Shown one piece after another: positions 1 to 6,997 of a DNA stretch of 15,473 bases. Both the position numbers and the translations under genes were made by a program. The DNA lies in NCBI GenBank assembly GCA_002793835.1, contig PFDW01000006.1:1-15473 (forward strand). Direction: 5' to 3'. How positions within the stretch are numbered: the first letter of the stretch is position 1; each line of letters starts with the position of its first letter. The stretch is from Candidatus Portnoybacteria bacterium CG10_big_fil_rev_8_21_14_0_10_36_7 (GTDB lineage: Bacteria > Patescibacteriota > Minisyncoccia > Portnoybacterales > PFDW01). The notes beneath the pieces were generated by a model, which worked only from the letters and a program-made list of their open reading frames with translations, was not told where the DNA came from and searched no databases.

Positions 1-429
1 AAATTGATCATTTTCTAATCTCCCGATAAAGATGTCGAATGGAACATTTTTTAAATATATCGGATTTGGATTTCTGCCATGCCCAATAACAATAATGTTT
101 TCTCGTCTTTCTTTATAATAAATATCGTTTGCGAAAACTTTGTCATAAAGTGGTAGTGCTTTTAAATCTATTAAACTAACTATTAAAGCTTTCTTATCTT
201 TTATTGTAACTTCTTTCGTAAGTTGATTGTCTATGTAATTAAATAAAACTTCGCATTGGGGGACGAAAAATGTTTTTGGTGGGTGAGTTGGGATGCCACT
301 GCTCCACTCAAGTTTTTTAATATCAACAATTTTATCTATAACTAGATCTCCTTCTTTGACAGTTGGTCCAAAGAGAATATATTTTTCTTTCAGACTAGTT
401 AGAAATATTTCTAATGTGTCTTTTAGCAT
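1..429 (-). CDS. N-terminal part of a HydB/AsrA-like iron-sulfur family protein (partial)
   Basis: Not a long complete ORF because it runs off the left edge: translating from the ATG at 429-427 gives 143 codons with no stop. Seen: segments 'YILFGPTVKEGD', 'HPPKTFFVPQCEVLF' and 'LDKVF'-like 'YDKVFANDIYYKERREN'. These match my memory of the N-terminal half of the 4Fe-4S dicluster family that includes sulfhydrogenase beta subunit HydB and anaerobic sulfite reductase AsrA, where the usual pattern is PPKxFFxPxxEVLF, then a Cys-containing GVxPCD block, then YYxxRREN. That family passes electrons between a flavin/NAD(P)H partner and a catalytic subunit. Odd: the blocks that normally carry cysteines read 'SLIDLKAL' and 'GHGRNPNPIY', with no Cys. 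The C-terminal ferredoxin half is outside the window. No Shine-Dalgarno is visible; a TATAAT lies 8 nt before the ATG. Family call is from memory of motifs only. Confidence 0.5.
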   Translation of the reverse strand, partial: MLKDTLEIFLTSLKEKYILFGPTVKEGDLVIDKIVDIKKLEWSSGIPTHPPKTFFVPQCEVLFNYIDNQLTKEVTIKDKKALIVSLIDLKALPLYDKVFANDIYYKERRENIIVIGHGRNPNPIYLKNVPFDIFIGRLENDQF

Positions 430-437
430 ATAATTAA

Positions 438-447
438 ATTATAACAC
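438..447 (-). promoter_or_regulatory. Extended -10 promoter for the HydB-like gene
   Basis: On the minus strand TATAAT (443-438) is preceded by TGT, an extended -10 arrangement, and sits 8 nt before the ATG at 429. The -35 region falls in the T-run of the upstream terminator and is weak. If used, the transcript would start at or within a few bases of the start codon. Prediction by eye. Confidence 0.5.
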
Positions 448-460
448 AATTTTTGTATCT

Positions 461-489
461 AAAAAGCCCCCTCGTTGTGGTAGGGGGTT
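461..489 (-). terminator. Rho-independent terminator after the 496-972 gene
   Basis: Minus strand: an AACCCCCT-type arm pairs with AGGGGGC(T) around a loop of about 9 nt (arms about 482-489 and 465-472), followed by TTTTT (465-461). The stem holds about 8 pairs including one G-T. It begins 7 nt after the stop codon of the gene ending at 496 and is the clearest intrinsic terminator in the window. Confidence 0.85.
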
Positions 490-495
490 CGTTGT

Positions 496-972
496 TTATA
501 TTATGTTAAAACCGTGGTTTTCAGGTAATGATTTTAACACGTCAATAATTGCCGGAGGATTGGTTATAAGCTGTTCAGAACATAAGATTGGAATATTTAG
601 TCTTAAACAACTCATAATGTCATATGAAGAATCGACAGAAAGCTGGATGTCGTTGTGTGGTGACTCAATATAAAGAATTGTCTGGAAACAACCGAATTCG
701 TATATTTTAATCAAAGCACAGGTAATTTTACTTTCGGTGCAAAATAGTTGTTTCTGGTTCTCGTGATCAATAAAACTAATGAGAATTTTTTGAGTGTTGT
801 AAACCGTATCTAGATTTTGTATATGGTCAGCTTTGATGGGCATTTCAATAAATCTTTTTCTGTTATTACTTATCTCCGATAGTTGTAGGACTGGGATATT
901 GTTGAAGTGGTATAATTTTTTATAGCCTACTCTAACTGCAGATATTGTAGATTGATTCATTTCTCGCACCAT
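496..972 (-). CDS. Hypothetical protein, 158 aa
   Basis: I do not recognise this protein. The start at 972 is well supported: GGAGGG lies 5 nt before the ATG, the strongest Shine-Dalgarno seen in the window; a second Met at codon 5 is the alternative. The sequence looks globular and soluble with no signal peptide or membrane helix, mixed alpha/beta character, and five Cys (near residues 78, 85, 95, 122 and 131) with no obvious metal-binding spacing. It lies 32 nt after the YkuK-family gene and directly before a strong terminator, so it is probably the last gene of a two-gene operon. No functional inference is justified. Confidence 0.75.
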   Translation of the reverse strand: MVREMNQSTISAVRVGYKKLYHFNNIPVLQLSEISNNRKRFIEMPIKADHIQNLDTVYNTQKILISFIDHENQKQLFCTESKITCALIKIYEFGCFQTILYIESPHNDIQLSVDSSYDIMSCLRLNIPILCSEQLITNPPAIIDVLKSLPENHGFNII

Positions 973-1004
973 ATTTACCCTCCGATTAAATTTTTAAAAA
1001 ACTG

Positions 1005-1535
1005 TTATGTATGTTTATCTGCCACATTCGATGCACCAAAGGAATTTGGTTTCGTTTTTGGATAAAAGCCATTTCCTCTGACTAATCCAACTATTTCTTT
1101 AAGCATTTCTCTCGTTTGTCCATTTTCGCCTATATCAACATGAATTTCAAGTTCAAATTTCGGGTCATAAGATTGCCTTTTGTTAGCCAATGAATTTTGT
1201 ATGTGCTCCATCAGTGTTTGTGCTAATCCAAGCGATAAGTAGGTCTCTTGGTAAATTTTTTGTCTAAGAGTTTTAATTTTGCCAGTTTTTTCTTTATGCC
1301 AAAAATATTTTCCTCCATGCCCAATCTTATGTATTACCAAAGCAGTTATAAAATCAACCTTTTTGTTACCTGAGCCGCCACCATTCACACCGTTTGTGTG
1401 AGAATCTGTTCCTACGACTAGCTTGTATTTATTGGCGGGATCTTCTGACATGAAGTTCATTAAATTATTAACAACTTCATCGAATTTAAGCTGTCCTAAT
1501 GTGGGGCTGTGAAACGTATATAGATCAGGGCTCAT
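1005..1535 (-). CDS. YkuK-family (DUF458) RNase H-like protein
   Basis: 176 aa. It starts with 'FHSPTLGQLKFDEVV', has 'YKLVVGTDS' (D44), 'ALVIHKIGHGGKYF', 'LRQKIYQETYLSL', 'LEIHVDIGENGQT' (D134) and ends 'SFGASNVADKHT' (D173). This order is the YkuK/DUF458 family, predicted to adopt an RNase H-like fold; the three conserved Asp are candidates for the metal site. Biological role in bacteria is not established. A Gly/Asn-rich insertion follows D44 (residues 46-60). The ATG at 1535 lacks a good Shine-Dalgarno, but a promoter with TTGACT/TAAAAT lies about 30 nt upstream. The gene is full length and ends at the usual VADK(H/Y)T point. Confidence 0.85.
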   Translation of the reverse strand: MSPDLYTFHSPTLGQLKFDEVVNNLMNFMSEDPANKYKLVVGTDSHTNGVNGGGSGNKKVDFITALVIHKIGHGGKYFWHKEKTGKIKTLRQKIYQETYLSLGLAQTLMEHIQNSLANKRQSYDPKFELEIHVDIGENGQTREMLKEIVGLVRGNGFYPKTKPNSFGASNVADKHT

Positions 1536-1566
1536 TGAGGGTTTGAACTTTCTTTAGCTAATTTTG

Positions 1567-1595
1567 ATTTTATACTTCCTTGATTTATTAGTCAA
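1567..1595 (-). promoter_or_regulatory. Sigma70-type promoter for the YkuK-family gene
   Basis: Minus strand TTGACT (1595-1590), 17-nt spacer, TAAAAT (1572-1567). An overlapping TATAAA at 1574-1569 is the alternative -10. The start codon at 1535 would lie about 25 nt after the transcript start. It sits directly downstream of the hairpin at 1635-1685. Confidence 0.6.
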
Positions 1596-1634
1596 TTTTT
1601 TGTTTATAATGATTGGTCATGTTGATTATTAAAT

Positions 1635-1685
1635 AAAGCAATCCACTAAGTAGCCGTCCGATAAGATATAGCATGGGGTTGCTTT
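1635..1685. terminator. Inverted repeat, probable (bidirectional) terminator or small structured RNA
   Basis: Arms AAAGCAATCC (1635-1644) and GGGTTGCTTT (1676-1685) pair over 10 bp with one G-T, around a 31-nt loop that is less AT-rich than its surroundings. On the plus strand the stem runs into TTTTT; on the minus strand it runs into TTTATTTAAT. It follows the stop of the decayed glycosyltransferase and precedes the next promoter, which fits a terminator. The loop is longer than usual, so a structured RNA or a repeat element is possible. Confidence 0.5.
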
Positions 1686-2416
1686 TTAAATAAAAATGTT
1701 GGTGTGCGTATGACCATCTTGTACAATTACATTAATATTTGGGTCATATAAAATATCATATCCAGCTTTGGCTATTCGATAGCATAAGTCTGATCCCTCA
1801 AAGAACATCCAGAACTTTTCGTCAAATCCACGAAGTTCATTAAAAATTTTTGTATTTACAATGAAACAACCTTCGACTACCAAATCCACTTTAATTGAGG
1901 CTTGGAAATCGTAGTAATGTAAAATAAAATTACTAGCAATTTTTTTGATAGATACATAATTTGGATACAAATTAGCAAAAAAACCAATTAAATAGCCAGC
2001 AGATTCACGAAAATTGTTTGGAAAATATTCAAAGTCCCAAGGAAGTATTTTACCATTAGGTGTATAAAGTTTTACGCCTAAAGCTGCGGTATTCTTTTCG
2101 TTCATGATCTCGTCAATCATTAATCTAAACGTGTTTTTTCCGACAAAAATATCGTTACAAGAAATATTATAAAGTCGTTTTCAGATTCTTTTGCGCCAAT
2201 ATTTCTTTAGGCAGTTGGGCCGATATTTTCTTCATTTCGTATTAATTTTACTTCAGGAAATTTGGAAGCTATTTCTATTGAGTTGTCTGCCAAAGCATCA
2301 TCGACGAGAATTATTTCACTTGGCGAAGGTTCACTTTCCGAGACCCTAGGCAGACATTCATTTAAGAATTTTTGTCCATTATAGTTTACAATTGCTACAG
2401 AATAAGATGTCTTCAT
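1686..2416 (-). pseudogene. Decayed family 2 glycosyltransferase (nonsense, frameshift, C-terminal truncation)
   Basis: Starts at ATG 2416, one base after mutM ends, with 'YSVAIVNYNGQKFLNECL' and 'EIILVDDALADNS', the GT2 nucleotide-sugar fold. After 'NIGPTA' an in-frame TAA (2209-2207) interrupts what continues as 'RNIGAKESENDFIIFL'. Next, GTAACGAT stands where GATAACGAT would encode the DND of the catalytic DxD motif, so one A is missing near 2154-2158. The frame then continues 'NDIFVGKNTFRLMIDEIM' and on through 'GFDEKFWMFFEGSDLCYRI', the acceptor-side ED motif region. It stops at about 243 codons, short of the roughly 290-300 usual for rhamnosyltransferase-like GT2s. Two lesions plus truncation argue for a real pseudogene, although indel error in assembly could explain the frameshift. 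Confidence 0.85.
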
Positions 2417-2417
2417 A

Positions 2418-3300
2418 TTAATTTTGACAATCTGGGCAGAAGTGAGATGATCTTCCGCCTAATTTAATTCTTGAAATATTGCCTTGACATTTAGAGCAAG
2501 GTTCTCCCTCCTTGCCATAAACTTTTAGAAAAGGTTTATAGACGCCCTTCTTGCCGTTCAACGTAACATAGGTATTGGCTGAAGTGCCACCCATAGTAAT
2601 TGATTTTAATATTATGGACTTAACCCCCATATATAATTTTTTAATTTCAGCTGTCTGAAGTTTACCAGCAAGTCTTGTAGGATGAATATTTGCAAAATAC
2701 AATGATTCGTCAGCATAGATATTTCCAATACCTGATATAAAATGTTGATCAAGTAGGAGCTGTTTTATTTTAGTTTTTGGCCGATCCAGCAACATGTTTA
2801 TTAGTATATTTAACGTAAACTTTTTATCAAATGGTTCAATGCCAAGCAGATTCAGTTCTTTTTGTTTTTTTAGCTCTGACGTTTTAAAAATCTTTATATA
2901 TCCAAATTGGCGTATGTCATTAAAGTATAAAATAGATTTATCAGTAAAAAAAATAGTTATATGCGTCCATTTATTGGGAGTAGGATTCATAAGTGATGGC
3001 CAAGGGTGCCCACCTGTAGCGTCCTTTTCGCCTTTGGCTCTTAAAATGAGCTGACCCGTCATCTTAAGATGTAATATAAAAAAATAGCCATTCGATAATT
3101 CAAACAGCAGTATTTTAGCTCTTCTTTGAACGTTTTTTATTCTTGCCCCAACTAATATTTTTTTAAAACTCTTTACGTCACCTCTTTTGCCGTTATAATA
3201 AATTAGTTTTGGCTTTAGAATCTCTACGTCTTTTATCATTCTTCCAATTTTTTTTTGATAATTGACGTTTAATTGTTTCAACTTCTGGTAATTCAGGCAT
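2418..3300 (-). CDS. mutM: Formamidopyrimidine-DNA glycosylase, frameshifted at a poly-A tract
   Basis: Base-excision repair enzyme that removes 8-oxoguanine and formamidopyrimidines and nicks the abasic site. The true start is the ATG at 3300, giving 'MPELPEVETIKRQLSKK' with the catalytic Pro and Glu right after Met. This frame hits a stop soon after a run of nine A (3256-3248). The rest of the enzyme lies in another frame: dropping one A joins it to 'IGRMIKDVEI' and gives about 293 aa. Visible in it: 'RRAKILLFEL' (active-site Lys, about K62), 'HLKMTGQL', 'SGIGNIYADESL', and a C-terminal zinc finger with C268, C271, C288, C291 and the 'GGRSSHFC' Arg. An upstream in-frame ATG at 3332 in the second frame would lose P1/E2 and is an artefact. 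Everything apart from the A-run looks intact, so slippage or sequence error is likelier than decay. Confidence 0.9.
3248..3256 (-). other. A9 homopolymer at the mutM frame break (candidate slippage site)
   Basis: Nine consecutive A on the coding strand. Upstream frame reads Q-L-S-K-K-N then soon stops; removal of one A restores Q-L-S-K-K-I-G-R. Runs of this length are known to provoke transcriptional slippage in AT-rich bacterial genomes and are also common sites of sequencing indels. Confidence 0.8.
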
Positions 3301-3349
3301 TTTTTAGATAAATATAAGTATATAAATTGCACCCACTATTATGAATAAA

Positions 3350-3595
3350 CTAAACGCTATAAATAGTGTTTAGTAATCCATATCTATAAATTTTAATGAA
3401 CGTTTTTGACAAAAAGCTCATTTGGTCTTGAGAAAGAATGTCAGGACTATGCCCCAAGGCGTTCAATTCGTTAGCAATAAAAATTTTCATCATTTTGGCG
3501 TTTAAAAAAATTTTTATAAATATAGCTAATGGTACGAAAAAAGACAACATGATAAACAAAGAGCCTATTATGTATGCTATCAAAAGATCATTCAT
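3350..3595 (-). CDS. Small membrane protein, 81 aa, unknown
   Basis: I do not recognise it. The first 35 residues form a hydrophobic helix or hairpin ('LLIAYIIGSLFIMLSFFVPLA' region followed by 'IFIKIFL'), then a short soluble tail with 'NALGHSPDILSQDQ' and a basic-aromatic end. No Shine-Dalgarno is seen; TAAAAT lies 6 nt before the ATG. It stands alone between the DsbA-like gene, 116 nt upstream, and mutM, 49 nt downstream. A plus-strand frame covers the same region, but the minus frame matches the orientation of all neighbours and has more protein-like composition. Real-gene status is moderate. Confidence 0.5.
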   Translation of the reverse strand: MNDLLIAYIIGSLFIMLSFFVPLAIFIKIFLNAKMMKIFIANELNALGHSPDILSQDQMSFLSKTFIKIYRYGLLNTIYSV

Positions 3596-3711
3596 TAATA
3601 AATTTTATTCTAAATATTAATAAGGATTAGTACTTACACTTTTTCAATGATACTTTGACTAAACAAAAAACCAATATGTGGCATTACTATCTTTTCTAAT
3701 GTATCCTAAAT

Positions 3712-4389
3712 TTAATTGGTATTTATATTTAAGTATTTATCGATAATAGTTTTGTATGCTTGGTAAGATTGAGCTCCTATAATTTTTTGTCCGTCTATAT
3801 AAGAAGTGGGAGTGCTGTTTATATCTTGGGCGTCTATTGCTTTCGTCTCTCCTTTCACATATTGGTCATATTTATCGCTTTGTAGGCAGTCATTAAATTT
3901 TGTTGAGTCTATTCCGATATCACTCGCAAATCTTTCTAGTTTAGATTTAATAAAATTACCTATATTTTCACCGGTTTGATTGCTAAATAATATTTCACTA
4001 AACTCGGCAAACTTATTTTGTTCATTAGCACAATAAGCCCCTTCTGAGGCTAAAATTGATTCTGGTCCCAAAAAGGCCTTATTTCTCATTACTATTTTTA
4101 GCTCATTTGTTTTGACATAATTGTCTATAATTAATGATAAAACTTCGTCGTGTAACTTTTTGCAAAATGGACATTGATAATCACTAATAACAAACATTGT
4201 TGGCTGTATATTCTTATCGCCAATTACTAAAGCATTTGGGTCGTCCGCGTTAAAAAGAGCTGCCGCATCAAATTGTGGCTTGTTCGGGTCCGTGGGGCCT
4301 TCGTTGCCAAACATTACGGCTCCAATAACTATAATTGTAATGATTACTAACCCTCCGATGATTGGTAGTGTGGATGTATTATTTTGCAT
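3712..4389 (-). CDS. DsbA-family thiol:disulfide oxidoreductase, membrane-anchored
   Basis: 225 aa. Residues 8-27 form one N-terminal membrane helix, so the catalytic domain should face outside the membrane. The thioredoxin fold shows 'ISDYQCPFCKKLH' with the active-site pair C73/C76 and the cis-proline loop 'NSTPTSYIDG' (P194). A second Cys pair, C120 and C168, lies in the helical insertion. The CPFC dipeptide and the 'TPT(S)' loop fit the DsbA/BdbD-like group that oxidises or isomerises exported proteins. It starts 3 nt after the flavoprotein gene stops and is the last gene of that operon. A natural electron acceptor, a VKOR, is encoded at the right end of the window. Confidence 0.9.
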   Translation of the reverse strand: MQNNTSTLPIIGGLVIITIIVIGAVMFGNEGPTDPNKPQFDAAALFNADDPNALVIGDKNIQPTMFVISDYQCPFCKKLHDEVLSLIIDNYVKTNELKIVMRNKAFLGPESILASEGAYCANEQNKFAEFSEILFSNQTGENIGNFIKSKLERFASDIGIDSTKFNDCLQSDKYDQYVKGETKAIDAQDINSTPTSYIDGQKIIGAQSYQAYKTIIDKYLNINTN

Positions 4390-4392
4390 AAA

Positions 4393-5310
4393 TTAATTAT
4401 GATTTATATATTTTTCGGCGCTTAGTGCAGCTTTTGCCCCTTCCCCGGCTGCAATAACAATTTGTTTGTATAAGTTATCTGTGATGTCGCCAGCTGCAAA
4501 AATTCCGTCCTCGCTTGTAGCCCCGGTCATGGCATTTACTGTTATCTCATTTCTTTGATTAAGTTTAACAAGCTTTTTAACAAAATCTGTCGCTGGTTCA
4601 TAACCTATTTCAACAAAGATGCCTTGTACGTTAATAGTATTTTCTATTTTTCCGTTAGATTTTTCCGCGTAAGTCAAATTTTCTAGCCAATTTGTTCCGT
4701 CGAGCTTAATAATTTCAGTATTTAAATGAAATTCAACTTTTGTATAATTTTTTATTTTATCTATTAAAACTGAATCCCCGTTCAATTTGCCTGTACTTTC
4801 CAGTAGATGAACTTTTGTGGCGTATTTTTGTAGGTCTAGCACCGCTTCTAGCCCGGAGTTACCTCCACCAACTACCGCAACTTCTTTACCAGTATATAGC
4901 GGGGCATCACAAATTGAGCAATAGGCAATGCCCTTTCCTTCAAACTTATCAGAGTTTTGAACCTTTAATTTTCTAGGAGTTTTACCAGCGGCGATTATAA
5001 TTGTTTTGCACTCAAGCGATTCTTCGCTTGTTGTTTTGACTATAAAAAACGTCTCTTTTTTTTCTATTTCACTGACCTCATCATTTTCCTTTAGTTCCAC
5101 GTCATACTGATTTAAATGTTCGTATAAATTTTGTGAAAAATCTAGCCCCAAAATTGATTTTATGCCTGGCCAGTTTTGTATTTCACTCGTTGATGCAGAT
5201 TGGCCGCCTAATTTTTTGTATATGAGCAGAGTCTTTAACTTTTTTCTGCCAGCATAAATGCCAGAACTAATTCCAGCGACTCCACCGCCGATGATGATAA
5301 GATCGTACAT
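4393..5310 (-). CDS. AhpF/thioredoxin reductase-like FAD disulfide reductase
   Basis: 305 aa, normal TrxB length. FAD motif 'IIGGGVAGISSGIYAGR' (7-22), redox pair C131/C134 in 'AYCSICDAPLY', second dinucleotide fold 'VVGGGNSGLEA' (147-156) and FAD-binding 'FAAGDITDNLYKQIVIAAGEG' split over 271-291. The C-terminal half resembles the reductase domain of AhpF more than classical TrxB: 'GIFVEIGYEPATD' and 'YKQIVIA'. The HRRxxxR motif that gives NADPH preference in TrxB is absent; the segment reads 'VHLLESTGKLNGD', so NADH use is plausible. It lacks AhpF's N-terminal tandem thioredoxin domain. No signal peptide, so it is cytosolic. Its start overlaps the stop of the upstream gene by one base (TAATG), and the DsbA-like gene follows by 3 nt. 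Confidence 0.9.
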   Translation of the reverse strand: MYDLIIIGGGVAGISSGIYAGRKKLKTLLIYKKLGGQSASTSEIQNWPGIKSILGLDFSQNLYEHLNQYDVELKENDEVSEIEKKETFFIVKTTSEESLECKTIIIAAGKTPRKLKVQNSDKFEGKGIAYCSICDAPLYTGKEVAVVGGGNSGLEAVLDLQKYATKVHLLESTGKLNGDSVLIDKIKNYTKVEFHLNTEIIKLDGTNWLENLTYAEKSNGKIENTINVQGIFVEIGYEPATDFVKKLVKLNQRNEITVNAMTGATSEDGIFAAGDITDNLYKQIVIAAGEGAKAALSAEKYINHN

Positions 5311-5738
5311 TATTTTATTATATTTCCAGAGATATTTATCTTTACTTGTCTACTAGGCCAACCCTTGATCTCCACGTTAACATCTTTTGAAATATTTCCG
5401 AGGGACAAATTGGTCGTATCGAACTCAACCCTTAGAATTGTATTGGCTTTTGGGTCTATGGTGATGTTAGATAACATATCCGATGAATCTGGTGATATGA
5501 AATAATTTGATATGGAATTATTCTTTTTATAGTTACTTAAGAGTGTAACGGAGTGGTTACGCCAATTTGTTATAACAAAATCTTTTTTCATTATTTGTCC
5601 AGAAGTAATATTCCCAAAATCGTAGTCAGCCGGAGCGATAACTAATGATGAATCCTCTGCATAATATCTTTCGTATACAATATATGCACCTAAGCTCACG
5701 AGGCACGCAATTAAAATTATCGATAAATATTTATTCAT
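5310..5738 (-). CDS. DUF1573-like exported protein
   Basis: 142 aa. Residues 4-22 are a hydrophobic signal anchor. The rest is an all-beta domain with 'LVIAPADYDFGNITSGQIMKKDF' and 'ILRVEFDTTNLSLGNISKDVNVEIKG', the pattern of DUF1573/ASH-like immunoglobulin folds (xFDFGxIxxG, later I/V-rich strands ending in a conserved turn). Members are usually extracytoplasmic and often carry a CGC motif, which is missing here: the equivalent stretch reads 'SNYKKNNS' and the mature part has no Cys. It follows the permease by 23 nt and overlaps the flavoprotein start by one base. Role unknown; by position it may assist the exporter or the thiol enzymes. Confidence 0.65.
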   Translation of the reverse strand: MNKYLSIILIACLVSLGAYIVYERYYAEDSSLVIAPADYDFGNITSGQIMKKDFVITNWRNHSVTLLSNYKKNNSISNYFISPDSSDMLSNITIDPKANTILRVEFDTTNLSLGNISKDVNVEIKGWPSRQVKINISGNIIK

Positions 5739-5761
5739 AATGTTTAAATTATATATGATTA

Positions 5762-6997
5762 TTATTCATATCGCAAGGCATCTATTGGGTTAAGTTTTGA
5801 AGCAGCTTTAGCAGGATAAATGCCAAACACTAAACCAATGAAAGATGCTACTCCACTGCTCAAAAAAAGTGAGTAAATTGGAATTATCAAATCCCAAGAG
5901 TAATCAAGTTGGTTCATAATAAAGGCGATAAAGGCGGAAAATGAAATTCCAATAATAATTCCTATAATTCCTCCAAGTAAAGTTAAAATAATAGCTTCCA
6001 AAAGAAATTGTAGCAAAATGTTTTTATTTGTAGCTCCTACTGATTTCCGGAGTCCTATTTCTTGTGTCCTCTCAGCTACGGAGACAAGCATAATATTCAT
6101 AATACCAATACCCCCGACTATGAGTGAAATAGCCGCCACAGAGCCTAGTAGAATAGTTAAAACGCTCGTTATAAGGCTCAAGGTATTTGCAATATCTTCT
6201 TGAGTAATTACATGGAAGTCGTCATTATCTGGGTTAATAATTCCATGGCGTTGTCTCAGAATTCTTTTTATGTCATCGGCTGCAGTTTGAATATACTCCG
6301 TTTCGGTTGCTGTTAACATGATAATGTTAACGTGTTTAATGCCCAACATATCTTGAGCAGTTTTGATTGGCACAAATACTTGTTTATCATAGTCTAGCCC
6401 TCCAACCGCTGCTCCTTTTCTATCCATAACTCCGATAATTCTGAATCTTTTATTTTTTATTCTAACAGTCTCTCCAATGGCATTTGACAGTCCAAAAATG
6501 TCGTTTTTAATAGTATCGCCCAAAACAATTACATTCGCACCTGTCTTTGATTCATCGTCGGTAATAAACCTCCCTTCTACTGGATAAAAATTATTAATAG
6601 CTTGGTACGATGGCATTACGCCAGCCAATGAAGCGCGCTCTTCTTTATTCTGGTAAAGAATATGAGCCGAAGACATTACGAAAGCAGTGGCATTGTCTAT
6701 ATATGGGTTATTATTTTTTTGTAATAGTACTTCGTAATCTGCTAGTTTCAAACTGTTGCTTAATATCTCCGATGCATCTGACGGCCCTTTTGGTTCTCTT
6801 CCGGGTTCAACTAAGATAGTTTTTGCACCAAGCGCTTTCACTTGATTCAATATTATGCTTTGCGCACCTTGGCTTACTGAAATAATGATAATTACTGCGG
6901 CAATACCAATAATTATGCCAAGAATTGTTAGCCCAGCTCTTTTTTTATTTGCGATTAATGCACCGATTGCAGTCTTAAAAGTATTTAATAAATTCAT
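5762..6997 (-). CDS. MacB-like ABC transporter permease
   Basis: 411 aa. One membrane helix near residues 20-42 ('LTILGIIIGIAAVIIIISV'), a large extracytoplasmic MacB_PCD domain (about 45-275), and three C-terminal helices of the FtsX fold (about 280-305, 330-360, 372-398). The 'GGIGIMNIMLVSVAERTQEIGLRK' region and the closing 'GIYPAKAASKLNPIDALRYE' are typical of MacB/LolE-type permeases that act by mechanotransmission rather than by a channel. ATGA overlap with the ATPase stop shows translational coupling. With the ATPase and the membrane fusion protein it makes a tripartite-type exporter; in an organism that may lack an outer membrane the target may be the cell surface. Confidence 0.93.
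   Translation of the reverse strand: MNLLNTFKTAIGALIANKKRAGLTILGIIIGIAAVIIIISVSQGAQSIILNQVKALGAKTILVEPGREPKGPSDASEILSNSLKLADYEVLLQKNNNPYIDNATAFVMSSAHILYQNKEERASLAGVMPSYQAINNFYPVEGRFITDDESKTGANVIVLGDTIKNDIFGLSNAIGETVRIKNKRFRIIGVMDRKGAAVGGLDYDKQVFVPIKTAQDMLGIKHVNIIMLTATETEYIQTAADDIKRILRQRHGIINPDNDDFHVITQEDIANTLSLITSVLTILLGSVAAISLIVGGIGIMNIMLVSVAERTQEIGLRKSVGATNKNILLQFLLEAIILTLLGGIIGIIIGISFSAFIAFIMNQLDYSWDLIIPIYSLFLSSGVASFIGLVFGIYPAKAASKLNPIDALRYE

Noticed and set aside
2794..3054. Plus-strand frame of 86 codons inside mutM
   Set aside because: Antisense to a strongly conserved gene, hydrophobic low-information translation and no ribosome binding site.
3301..3332. ATG at 3332 as the start of mutM
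   Set aside because: It gives an N-terminus unlike any Fpg and no P1/E2. The ATG at 3300 in the other frame encodes MPELPEVET, so the longer reading is an artefact of the frame break.
3671..3720. CCAAT/ATTGG pairing followed by T6 as a terminator for the DsbA-like gene
   Set aside because: Only 5-6 A/T-rich pairs around a loop of about 40 nt, with one arm in the coding end; too weak to call.
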